A program made the position numbers and the translations under genes. From Sternotherus odoratus (lineage: Eukaryota > Chordata > Testudines > Kinosternidae), in the NCBI GenBank assembly GCA_032164245.1, contig JAVMKO010000009.1:83990712-84054711 (forward strand): a stretch of DNA of 64,000 bases. Reading direction: 5' to 3'. Of this stretch, positions 12,296-23,417 are shown one piece after another (positions within the stretch are counted from its first letter, which is position 1; every line of letters starts with the position of its first letter). The notes under the pieces were generated by a model. It did no database searches, was not told where the DNA came from, and was given only the letters and a program-made list of their open reading frames with translations.

Positions 12296-12535
12296 GGGAG
12301 GCTGTATTTTCTAGTGGCTGTGTCAAAAGATCGAGAGTCAGGAGACCAGAGCCATATTTCCAGCTCCTACCACTGACTTGCTATGTGACCTTGGGCAAGT
12401 TCGTTAAACTCCTCTGAACATCACTTTCATTGCCTGAATAATGGAGAGAAAACTTACCCCTTCTCAAGCATTTTGAGATCATGAAAGACACTGAATGTCC
12501 CCTATCTTCTTTTTCTCTTATTGATTGTGATATTA
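12296..12535 (+). mobile_element. MIR-like CORE-SINE
   Basis: It contains the CORE-SINE/MIR signature: CTGACTTGCTATGTGACCTT GGGCAAG, then a degenerate CCTCTGAACATCACTTTCAT and ATTGCCTGAATAATGGAGA. This is an ancient amniote family, diverged as expected. Confidence 0.75.
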
Positions 12536-13100
12536 AATAAAAGTTGAGTGTCCACTTCTTAAACTTGGCTGTCTGGGAGATAGGGCAGTCTTGTTATGTT
12601 TAATGTGAAAATGCAAAACATTGAATGTGTTACAATTTTGGTACAATGAACTTGACTTCCTTGGCAAATGGTAAAATCATAACTTATGGTTGCTTGCTTT
12701 TATTTCCTTAAGATAGATCTAGATATCCAAGAGCTTACTCAGTTACTGCTAATAGGTCACTAAATTTTATAGTGTAAATACCAAGGGTATTGTAGTGCTT
12801 GTTTAACTATAGTGTGAAGAATAATACCTATAAATCCATTCTGCACACACATTTTTAAATGTGCAAATATAGCCAGTTGCAATTAAATGGTTCTAGTTTA
12901 CAAATGTTGCCTTGAGGTGTTTATCTTGTAAATACATAATAGTTCCCATTTTATTGTAAAATGAGAACTCTGTACAAACTTGCTATTATTTGTTGCATCT
13001 GAGTCTGTGACCAGTAAGAGCTCATACTTTCCTCCAACTGTTAAGAAATCCATAAGCAGTAACACTCCAGACAAGGTTCTTTGCACCTCTTGGTTGAAGT

Positions 13101-13215
13101 GACAGAGTCCTGTGGCACCTTAAAGACTAATTAAGTCTTTTTTAGTTACTTTAAGGTGCCACAGGACTCTTTGTCACTTCTGCAATTCCAGACTAACATG
13201 GCTACCTCTCTGACA
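13101..13215 (+). mobile_element. Fold-back PLE tail unit with 12-bp target duplication
   Basis: A perfect 12-bp duplication CTTGGTTGAAGT flanks the unit (13089-13100 and 13216-13227). Inside, 21-bp perfect inverted arms (13105-13125 and 13149-13169) contain GTCCTGTGGCACCTTAAAG. The right side is the usual PLE tail ending near GACTAACATGGCTACCTCTC. The ribozyme-like core seen in its relatives is absent between the arms. Confidence 0.82.
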
Positions 13216-13227
13216 CTTGGTTGAAGT

Positions 13228-15660
13228 TACTGGGACAAGATTTTCTTTTCTTATGTCCCAGTGCTAGAGCTCCACCTGTGGTAGCAATGATGTAAGAACG
13301 CGCAGAGAGATCCACTGGCACTTTAACTACCCTCTTCTCAAAAGAGATCTGGGTGTCCTGCTGGTTAAAATGGTGATGCTCACCAGTAGCCTGACTACAA
13401 TTCCTTTATTCCTTCTGCCTGGTCTAGTGTAAACAAGGCCTTCACCTTCAGTTCAAATCTTTAAGGTACATGCGAAGTATATCTGAATATTGTATGGAAT
13501 TGTCCTATATTATGGCTGAAATCTTAAAGGCCCACTGAAAATTTTGGAAAATAAGTGGGTTTGTCTGTTTTTCTAGTTATTGCATATTAATTATGTGGCA
13601 AGTTTTCCTTGGAGTTGAAGAAAAGCCTTTTGAAAGTTACTGCTTCGTTGGTTATCTGAGCTGATAGTTTTATTAAGTATTCTTTCAGAGAAGTAACCTG
13701 TCAATGTAACTTTAAAAGGACCTTTGCAATAATTCTTTCTCTCACAACACAATTATTTCCTCCACATCAACACAAATCTGTTTGAAAAGGACACATGACA
13801 TGTAAACATAAGGAGCAAATATCTCAATCACAAGACGTGATACGAGTACATTCAGATTTTTTAAAAAGACCGAGCCAGAGCAAACTGACCAAAAACATTC
13901 CAGGCATGCACTAGAAACTGCTGTATCTAACCTCTTGTTGAATGTTGTTTTGACTGTTGTTTTCCAAAGGCAAAATATGGAGAGTAACTTTCTGATTACA
14001 AAATAGTGTCAAATACTGCTTTGTATTTTAAAGAAGCGTTCCAATGAGATTTAAAACAATAAACTATTGTAATTGTAAACAAACTGTACCATAGTGCATG
14101 CTAAAATATATTCACATGTATTACAGCTTGTTCAAATTTGTGTATTAGGTTTTTACGTGTGAATTCAAACCTCTGACGCATACCCTCGTTCTTTTACTGT
14201 GTGTTACTGTTATGTCTGTGTACATAAAATCTTACTGTGACAAACCCATGTGCATTGTTGAGTGATCAAAATGGTTTGTTTTGAATTTTTGTTATAACTG
14301 GCATTTTTTTTAAAAAAAGATGTTTGAATGTACAAAATATATTAACCCCATCACAAAAATTCTAAGGTTTCAGAAACTGCTTTTACTAGAAAACTTTAAA
14401 TATGTATATTGAGAAAATATTATTTGTTAAAAGGCAGTTCACATTTTAAATTGGACTTCCTCAATAAAAGTGCAGTGTGAAAAGTTGGAGATCAAGGTCG
14501 AATTATCTTCTCGCAATGATTTTTAAAGTGATTTCTGAAACTAGTTTGGAGGCCAATGTTTATACCTGCATGTTACAATGTGGATGAGACTTTTTATTTC
14601 TATACGAGATGTGCACTAGCTTTATCAGATTGGTTCTGTTATGAGTGCTTTACTCAAATACAGTTCTCTTATGGATAACTTGAATTCCATATTTCGGTTT
14701 ATAACACATTTGCTAACGTCTTCTTTTGAACCCTGCCGACATGCATATTGATAACTTACAGTATTTTATGATTTACTGAATGTTGTAACTGCTTAATACT
14801 GATAATTTTCTGAAGACCTAGCACAGTTGATTAAAATCTAATTATTTGTAAAGTCTCTTAGTGCACCAAAGCCTAATATACATGTCTTTTTATTATTTAA
14901 GTAGACATAAAATAAGTAGCATTTACATAAATATAAGATCTAGACATCCCATAAAGTTTAAATGCATTTTACATCACAGGATGAAAGTAGTAAGCCAGCA
15001 ACATTGCAGCAATTGAAAACATTAGCATTTTACAAAGTTGCTCCACCATTAGATTTGGACAATAATTATTTGGAATTAAAAACCCAAGTGCAAGGATATC
15101 TTTTGTGTTAACAAACTGGCACCTTTTCAGTACTTTCATCCTAGAGCTAGACTGCAGTAACCAATACGAATGAAATTATTAAACTTTAAGAACACATTAT
15201 GCACTAATAACCTCCAAATGTCACATCAGTTTGATGAGATTAAAAAATGAGAAAATAAAGGCATCTTAAGTAATTGCAAATATAAATATATTTTAGGGAA
15301 GAGTCTGGTTTTTAAATTTTTTTTTAATTTTTTTTTATTTTTAAAAGAAAACGGAATTGACTGACCTTAAGACCATGTATATCAAAACCCTTGCTGGTCT
15401 GCTTAATGAAAAATCTAAAATGAAATAATGAATTTTTAAAATCTTGAAATATTACATGCGTAACCTGTGAACATACAACATTCCTCAAGTAAATTTGAGC
15501 GATAAGGGCACAATATAGCGCCCACTGTAATCAATAAAACAAGCTCACATTGGCTTGGAGCCTAAATCACTGGGTTGAATATTTGTTTATGAGCAATTAA
15601 TTTAAACAAAGATGTGCTTAAGCTTGCTTTTTTTTGTTTTTGTTTTCCCCATTTTCTTAG
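13228..15660. other. Intron or upstream DNA, AT-rich and repeat-poor
   Basis: No transposon is recognisable over 2.4 kb directly upstream of the first visible KLHL13 exon, in contrast to the repeat-dense flanks. This is compatible with a constrained regulatory segment, but not evidence for it. Confidence 0.4.
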
Positions 15661-15802
15661 ATCTCTAGTGGAAGAGGAAGATCCTCACATGAAAGTCTCT
15701 CTTGGTGGCAGCGATATGGGCGTGTCTGCCCATCTACAGTCTTCAAAGACAGGGACCACGCGATTTTTCACCAGCAACACTCATAGTTCTGTGGTATTAC
15801 AG
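15661..15802 (+). CDS. KLHL13: KLHL13, first visible coding exon
   Basis: This exon encodes visible residues 1-47, beginning [18 protein letters not shown], which matches the N-terminal region of KLHL13 before the BTB domain. A pyrimidine-rich tract ending in TTCTTAG precedes it and a GTAATC donor follows. It opens with one base completing a split codon and ends in phase 0 after CAG. The intron-bearing structure supports KLHL13 rather than KLHL9, which in mammals is a single-exon retrocopy with a near-identical protein. About 30 residues from a 5' exon should precede it. I did not find that exon in bases 1-15660, and human KLHL13 has distant alternative first exons, so it is probably outside the window. 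Confidence 0.93.
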
Positions 15803-17887
15803 GTAATCTAACACCGTATGTTGTAATATTTATATCAGTCTTACCTAAAGATTTTGTACTGTATCTGCACCCATGAAAGTTCTCAGACCTGGAAAAGTGC
15901 CCCAAAGACCTTATTAAACATTTGTTTGTCATGTTGACAATGCCCTTCTTGAATAGGCAGCATGATTTTATGTTCTTTATTTTCTCTTTGCGAGCTCACA
16001 TCTGTGAAAATCAGATTTTTTCAAGTTAAATGTTCAGATCACATCAACAATTTGAAAAACATGGCCTTCCCTCTAATTATAGACTTGTTCCCTGTTAACA
16101 TCAAATAAGACTTGCTAAAGCTGTCTCAAAGAAGCTCATCTTTTTAATACAGTCAAGCAACTTTCAGGTGAATTTCCTCTTCTGGCCTTTTCTGTGTGAA
16201 CGCTGCATTAAAGATGTCATAAGGAGGCTTAACAGTTCCACTCCTTGTACCCCTAAAACATGTATCCCTTATTTGATCTATCCACATACTGTGCTGGAGT
16301 CTGTATATTTCCCACAAACAATCTTAGCAGCCATCTGTAGTTTCTACACGGTTTAGAAGCCACAGTATGTGATGTACATATGAAATCCTTAAGAAGCTTT
16401 CACTTTCTGCACGTAGAAAAACTGTTACATTATCCTCTGAAACTCAATATGCCAGCTCTCACTTTAATAAACGTGCCACCTGTCTCTTACAGACCAACTA
16501 TGAAATATCCTTCAGTTTATTTTATCTGCCTTGTTCAGATAGGGAAGATTACCTTCGTTTAATTCACAGCTATCAAATTAAGCAAGTTTGATATTTTTAC
16601 AGTGATAATATATATTACATATACAGTGTTACCTGATGCATTGAAGGAAGTAAATGGCTTTGTTAATGTTTGCATCATGGTTGCACACAGTTCAAGAAAA
16701 CCTTACAGCCCCCTTGCCGATAACCTCCTAACTATATATAAGCTAATATATGCTTTGAGCTAATTCTTCCAAACTCAAGTATAAACACTCAAGTTACACT
16801 GAAGTGGGTATACAAATTGAAAAGGAAGAAAATGTTGTGGATGGTTCTTTTCTGAAAAGTGACTAAACATGACACTTCCATCCCCTATGTTTATTCAGGA
16901 TCATATCAGTTGACTTCAGTGACAAAAGTAAAATTGTAGCACTTTTCTTCCATAGGGGAATTAGACTCTGTTTCATCCTGTCCATGTCAGATTTGGTTAG
17001 TATATCTTAACCTATTAATCTGGGCAATCACTTTGAAGAAAATAAGTAAATGTGTAAATGAAGGTGCATAAATATAAATGGAGACCTAATATGAAGTACA
17101 GAACCTTTATCGCTAGTGATGATGTACAAAATGGAAAGAATTCAGCTGCAGGGCCTAGCAGGCAGGGGAAAACATCTTTTTACTTGTGAAATGGAAAAAA
17201 ATGAGACAAAGTTTGAATTCCATAGTGCTGTTTTTGAAGCATAATTTTTCAAAATAGAACTGCACTTTAAACATTCACTCGTGGTTTTCTGATTCTGTTG
17301 TATGTAGGTGTTATTTCTCATGTGTCTTTTCCATTTTAATTAAAGTAAATTAAAGTGGTGGCCTTACGTTGTCAGTTCCCTATACTTTCTATCTAAAGCA
17401 AACAGACCTTGAAATGTAAGATTATTTTATTGCAAATATTTATTTGCTTATGTAAACCAATTAGCACATTTACCCTTAAACTTGCTAATTGCTTTATAGA
17501 GCTATATAAGTACTTGCAATAAGATAACCTCACATTAATGTTCCAAGACCTTATTTAAAAAATCCCCCAAATTATTAAACGTGAAGGAGAGTAGATTAGT
17601 TATCTGCTTTATTGGTTGTTATCTATAGCTCAATATGTTAACTACATCTCAATATGTATAACTTGAAAAATGTTCTCATTATCAGCAGATTTCTGTTTAT
17701 ACCTCTGCAGCACAGAGATATAGCTACAAACAAGAGAATTACACCACAGTTGTTCCAGCCATTGGAACTGGGGGCTTTGAATCCTAGAACCAGTTGGGGT
17801 CAATGAGACTGGGGGTTCCCAGTTCCTGCATGGGAGAGCTACCAGTGACATAGGTGTATGTTTGAATGAGTCAGATGCTATCACTAA
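15803..17887. other. KLHL13 intron, nothing recognised
   Basis: AT-rich with short accidental frames only. Confidence 0.5.
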
Positions 17888-18162
17888 AGGCTCGTCTTCA
17901 CTTGCGCAGCGCGGGATCGATCTTCTAGCAATCGATTTATCAAGACGCGATAAATCGATCGCCCCGGGCTCCCCCGTCAACTCCGGAACTCCAGCTTGCT
18001 GGGAGGCGCAAGCTGGAGTCGATGGGGGAGCGTGCCGCCGACTGCCGCCGCCGTGGGGACGGCAGGTAAGTTGGCGGCAGATACGCAAACTTCAGCTACG
18101 TGATTCATGTAGCTGAAGTTGCATATCTGCCGTCGATTCCCCATCCCAGTGAGGACAAGCCC
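17888..18162. mobile_element. Harbinger-like MITE, copy 1
   Basis: Termini AGGCTCGTCTTCACT and AGTGAGGACAAGCCC are inverted repeats, and TAA flanks both sides (17885-17887, 18163-18165), consistent with PIF/Harbinger TWA duplications. The interior is CpG-rich with an ATCGATTTATC/GATAAATCGAT inverted pair. A 12-bp hairpin (AACTTCAGCTAC/GTAGCTGAAGTT) lies near 18088-18120. Copy 2 is at 25827. Confidence 0.78.
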
Positions 18163-19242
18163 TAAGAGAGCAGAGGTATTCTGAAACCTTCTAGAGAAGG
18201 GGTAAAATGTGCCCTGAATTGCCACTAGCTCTATCTGGGAGATGGTCCTTCATCTCCACCCTCTGCCCTACCCCACAAAGGTTGATGAAAGACCCATCCC
18301 ATTCAAAATCCTTTTTTCCCCCTTGTTGTTACAATAGCTGTGACATCACTCACCAAAAAACTAGAAAGCCTGTAGCTCTCACTTTTTAGGATGTGAGTAC
18401 AGTATTTTCATATAGTTCTCTAACAACATTTCGGAACACTTTGAGCCATTTTTTTCTTTGTTCAGAATATTACAAGTTTGTAATCTATACCAAACCTACG
18501 TAGATACTAATTTTAATCAGAGGAACATGTTTTAATTTGATCAATTTTTCTCTATAGTCTCTATCAGTCAGGAGTAAAGCTTATAGATATGCTAAAAGGT
18601 GCAGATGGATTAAACAAAATGTATCTGTTGAACTGGTATATTCTCTGTTGCATCTATTTCCATGAGGGGAAATGGGGGGGTGGGGGGGGGAGGGGGAAGG
18701 GAGCTCTGTAGTCTGCTAAAAATGTTCTTCTGGCCCACCCTGAACTAATTTCTCTCTTTCTGTTGGAGCAACCAAGGCACAGTGGGATGCTATCACATGG
18801 TGTTGCTCTCCTCTGGCAGATAAAAACATAATCCTCTCATGGAAGCTCAGAAAGTTTTAAAATGTTATAAACTTCAGAAAGTAGTTTGTGTTTGTAGTTT
18901 TTGCTTGAATTGTGTAGGCATCACTAGAATTCTTCCATCTCCTGTGGATTCAGGCCTACAACCCATACAAGCCTTTGCTATCTGCTACTAGAACTTCATG
19001 CAGAAGTGCTGTGTGTGTTCTTGTATAGGCTGAGGATTCCCTAAAGAATGAGGACTTTTATTTTAGGACTTGCTGCCAATATAGCTTAAGTGGATCAGGG
19101 TGGGTTTCTAGACAAAAAAAAGGGCAGAGCTTTTTTTCTTATTTTAGTTTTGGGGTGAAAGCACCAGTAGTGTGTCAGTTTCTAATCCCATGGTCTCTAC
19201 TAGGTATTCTTTCATCTCCAAATCTTAGGACAGGTCAGACTC

Positions 19243-19345
19243 TGGAACTGTGCAAGGTGGGAGGGTCCCAGAGCTTGGGCTGTAGCCTGAGCTGGAATGT
19301 CTATGCTGAAGTTAAACAGCCCCACAGCCCAAGCCCCACAAGCCA
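19243..19345. repeat. Dispersed repeat fragment (GAGCTTGGGCT family)
   Basis: It contains AGAGCTTGGGCTGTAGCCTG and CCCAAGCCCCACAAGCC. The same blocks recur at 29178-29285. It is probably a fragment of a DNA-transposon MITE; no termini were identified. Confidence 0.45.
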
Positions 19346-19349
19346 ATTA

Positions 19350-19885
19350 GGGGTTTGGAACAGGACCTGTATGAGGAGAGATTGAAGAGGCTAGGACTTT
19401 CAGCTGGGAAAAGAGGAGACCAATGGGGGGATATGATAAAGGTCTATAAAATCAGTGGTATGGAGAAAATGAATACGCAAAAGTTATTTACTTGTTCCCC
19501 TAATATAAGAACTAGCGGCCACCAAATGAAAGTAATGGTCAACAGGTTTAAAACAAATAGAAGTTCTTCACACCGCATACAGTCAACCCGTGGAACTCCT
19601 TGCCTGAGGGGGTTGTGAACACTAGGACTAAAAGAGACCTGGATAAGTTCCTGGAGGTTAAGTCCATTAATGGCTGTTAGCCAGGATAGGCAAGGAATGA
19701 GGTCCCTAGTCTCTGTTTGTCAAAGGGGGGTGATGGATGGCAAGAGAGAGGTCACTTGATCCTTACCTGTTAGCTTCACTCCCTCTGGGGCACCTGGCAT
19801 TGGCCATTGTCAGTAGACAGGATTTTGGGCTGGATGGACCCTTGGTCTCATCCAGTATGGCCATTCTTCTGTTCTTATGCAAGTA
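19350..19885 (+). mobile_element. CR1 LINE 3' end
   Basis: Recognisable CR1 3' sequence: GGGGGATATGATAAAGGTCT, TGTTCCCCTAATATAAGAAC, TCCTTGCCTGAGGGGGTTGT, CTCTGGGGCACCTGGCATTG and a tail GGATGGACCCTTGGTCTCAT before CTTCTGTTCTTATG. It covers the extreme C-terminal coding part and the 3' UTR, 5'-truncated, and lies in the first KLHL13 intron. The open frames here are CR1 remnants. Confidence 0.85.
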
Positions 19886-20216
19886 CTTTGGCACAGGTCA
19901 GCCATGGGGTGACTTGTTGCACTGGTACTGATTAGTCATTTTGGTGATGATTGTAACTGTAAATTTTCGTTCAAAGCAGAAGGTTGTCTTCATATCTAGG
20001 GTTATCGAATTACTGAGCTAGGTTCAGAATACAGCTCCATCACGATGTTGAATGTTTGAAGAATTTTATGAAGGATTACACTGAATTTAACTATGCCCAT
20101 ATTTGTCTTTCCTCTGGTTCTTTTCTATATTCCCATTGTGTTCTTTCTTTAGGACATAGGAGTTTTCATCTCTGTATTTATATTCATCCCAGCTTTAAAG
20201 TCCAGGTTTCCTTTTT

Positions 20217-20246
20217 TAACAACAATAATAATAATAATAAAAAATT
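20217..20246 (+). repeat. Short (AAT)n microsatellite
   Basis: AACAACAATAATAATAATAA followed by A-rich sequence, giving about six AAT units. Confidence 0.8.
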
Positions 20247-21139
20247 TCTGGACTTTGGAGCGGAGACTCTCAAGTGTTATCTGCAAGGCTATTTGCATCG
20301 ATTCCCTCCCCTACATCCTCTTCAACCTTATCATTATTGATGGGTTAGGTGACCTATATGACTAAATGGAATTGATCTAAGTTCTTCCCATGTTTATGTA
20401 ATGCGTGAAAGAGGCCATTATTTCTATTGATCTTAAAATATTCCTGAAATAGGTTTGTATATAGGAGGGAAAGCCTTTCTTTTAAGATGCCATTGTTATC
20501 TGAGACCCAGGTAGTTGTAGTTTGCCCTCAGACTTCTCTGGAGAAGAAAACATGAGAAATACTAGTCTAACATGAGCCTTTTGGGAGGTTTTACAAAGAT
20601 AAAATTGGTAATAAAATTGACAAAAGTTGTAGGTAAGTGACACCCTTCCTCTAAGTCCCAATATCATTCAACTTTTCAGGTTGCAGATACTTTGAAGGAA
20701 TAGTATGGAACATAAATGTATCCTGCACATGTTATATTTTTCTGAAAAGTGATGCTGATCCAAATGGGCAAATGTCAATTCCTACCTGAAACCATTTAGA
20801 TCCAGAGAATAAGTGGACAAAAAACTTGCCCTTTCTGAACAAATCTATCTTTGTTTTATGATTAAGAACTCTTATTCAGTCAGACTGAACTTTGCACTCT
20901 GTAGTCACTCATGGAGACTAATTGAATTGTTCTGTTTGATTTAAGTTTTTGAATGATTTGATTATACTTTGATGTCTGAGCACATGATGGTTATAGCATG
21001 GAAAACCACTACTCAGACTTCAGTTTCAAGCAATTGTCAAGGACTGTAGACAATCTTAAAGTAAATAAATAACTTCCCTTAAAGAAATCCAAACAAACTT
21101 TTACTTTGTGCTTCAGTTCAAGTTGTGATCTTGTTTTAG

Positions 21140-21272
21140 GGTTTTGACCAGCTGCGAATAGAAGGTTTACTTTGCGATGTGACGCTAATACCAGGCGATG
21201 GTGATGAAGTATTTCCTGTTCACCGAGCTATGATGGCATCAGCTAGCGATTATTTCAAAGCTATGTTCACAG
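21140..21272 (+). CDS. KLHL13: KLHL13 coding exon, BTB domain first part
   Basis: It encodes visible residues 48-91 ([16 protein letters not shown] to DYFKAMFTG), the first half of the BTB/POZ domain. The domain mediates homo- or heterodimerisation (with KLHL9) and CUL3 binding. The [19 protein letters not shown] stretch is the classic BTB core. The acceptor is TTGTTTTAG and the donor GTAATG. It enters in phase 0 and leaves in phase 1 (A CA-G|GT). Differences from the human protein as I remember it are conservative (for example I for L and V for I). Confidence 0.96.
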
Positions 21273-21426
21273 GTAATGCTTTTGTTTCTGTAATAAATTT
21301 GGACTATGAGCTGTTTTAAACATGTCTTCGGTGTCAGTCTAATAAATGTCTAACATACATACTAGATCATATGTTCATCCACATATTACTATCATAAAAA
21401 AATCTAAATCTTTTCATTTATTTTAA

Positions 21427-21842
21427 ACTAGCAGAAATACCCGGCGTTGCTCGGGTCCATTGGGGGGTGGGGGGGAGCTGAGCGAATGCGGGGTCCGTTG
21501 GAGGGGGGAGAGAGCCGAGCGAGTGGGGGGGTCGTTGGAGTGCGGGGGAGGGGGGAGAGCTGAGCGAATGCGGGGGCCGTTGGAGGGGGGTATTATTACA
21601 TCATACCTATGTCACAGAGAACAGCAGGTGTTAACCTGCTGCCCAGCTGATGTTAATGGGCTTTAAAGAATTTCACCCCTAGGGGGTGTAAGAGGTGAGA
21701 TTTGAAAAATTTTCCGATTCTTGCCCTGATTAGGACCCTAAAGCCTATAACTGTACCAAATTTCAAGTCTCTAACTCAAACGGTGTGGAAGGAGTAAGGG
21801 AACATACATACACACATACACCATTTGACTTTTATATATATA
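21427..21842 (+). mobile_element. Dispersed reptile repeat with G-rich minisatellite
   Basis: It starts ACTAGCAGAAATACCCGGCG TTGCTCGGG and ends in CATACATACACACATACACC followed by TATATATATAG. These ends recur in many reptile repeats, which I take to be non-LTR elements of uncertain clade. Between 21468 and 21592 a unit containing GAGCTGAGCGAATGCGGGG and GTTGGAGGGGG repeats about three times. The element fills most of a 674-bp KLHL13 intron. Confidence 0.55.
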
Positions 21843-21946
21843 GATTAAAGTTTAAATGAATTAAATTAGAATATGTATGTTATTAGAGTGAACTCTTTCA
21901 AATGTAACTGAAGAACCCATTTTAATTTATCTAATTTCTTTCTTAG

Positions 21947-22143
21947 GTGGAATGAAGGAACAAGATTTAATGTGCATTAAGCTTCATGGGGTGAACAAAA
22001 TAGGTCTAAAGAAGATTATTGATTTCATTTACACTGCAAAACTTTCTCTTAACATGGACAACCTTCAGGACACTTTAGAAGCAGCCAGTTTTTTGCAAAT
22101 TTTACCTGTTTTGGACTTCTGTAAAGTGTTTCTGATCTCTGGG
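21947..22143 (+). CDS. KLHL13: KLHL13 coding exon, BTB domain second part
   Basis: It encodes visible residues 92-157, [18 protein letters not shown] through the helix ending [10 protein letters not shown]. This completes the BTB fold and starts the 3-box helices that add CUL3 affinity in BTB-kelch adaptors. The acceptor is CTTTCTTAG and the donor GTAAGG. The preceding intron is only 674 bp, and about 410 bp of it is a repeat (see 21427-21842). The reading frame runs on past the donor to an intronic stop at 22201, so retaining this intron would give a BTB-only protein. Confidence 0.96.
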
Positions 22144-22997
22144 GTAAGGTATTTTTATTTGACATTCGTTTCAAGTTCTTACTTTTTTAAAAAAGCACAG
22201 TGATTGTGTAATATCCATAGGTAAGGATTTAAGCATGACACTGGATAACCTGGCTTCACATACAGTAAGTTCCTCTAGCTTCAAAGGGACCATAACATTG
22301 AATCTTTCTTACTGTACCTAACTCTAATCACACTAAGCTTGTGATTTAAATGTCACGGCACATTAGAAAATGTAAGAACTTGTTGCAATTTCTAATTTTA
22401 CTGCATGAACTAGAAAATTATATTCCAGCAATCAATAGTCATAATTCATTAGCTGGTTACTGGATTTCTCTCACTGACGCTCATTTTTTATAACATACTA
22501 TAAGAAAGTTACTTTGTGAATTAATAGTAATATAGTCATTGTACAGTGAATTTTGTCATATCTTTATACTTGTGTTTTGTATATAACATGTTCTTATGGG
22601 GGATAAGAAGCACATAATTACAGTAGCTGTCACTGAAATCTTTACGGTGTTATCTTTGAGTTGATGAGGTTACAATAATGTTCTTTAAACAAAGTGCATT
22701 ATATCTGAATACAGAGAGTATGTAATGGATGCTACAGTAATGTTCGTTATGTGAGAAGGTAATTATAAGGATTTTAATGGTGACCATTGTATATTTCTGC
22801 AGTACACTAAAATATATTTTTTTACGTTGAATATATACTTAAGTATTTCATTAGTGACCTCAATAATAGATTTTGTAAGGGACAGAATTAAGTGAGTTAA
22901 TATTCTCTGTTCTATCCTCATTAACTAAGGTTTGTCTGAAAGAGGAGAGTTTGACTCAGAGGATCATTTTGTAGTTTTTGTATATAAAATGGGGAGA
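22144..22997. other. KLHL13 intron, nothing recognised
   Basis: AT-rich and no element termini seen. The rest of this 8.6-kb intron carries the CA tract, two MITEs, repeat fragments and otherwise unremarkable AT-rich DNA (23418-25639, 26116-27386, 27936-29177, 29429-30757). Confidence 0.5.
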
Positions 22998-23045
22998 GAG
23001 AGAGAGATAGTTGAGAGTCTACTGTATATACTATATATACACTGT

Positions 23046-23417
<372 letters not shown>

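Noticed and set aside
1..15660. Search for the KLHL13 N-terminal exon (about 30 residues) in the upstream DNA
   Set aside because: No convincing ATG-led short exon with matching phase-2 donor was found by eye, though a diverged exon could be missed.
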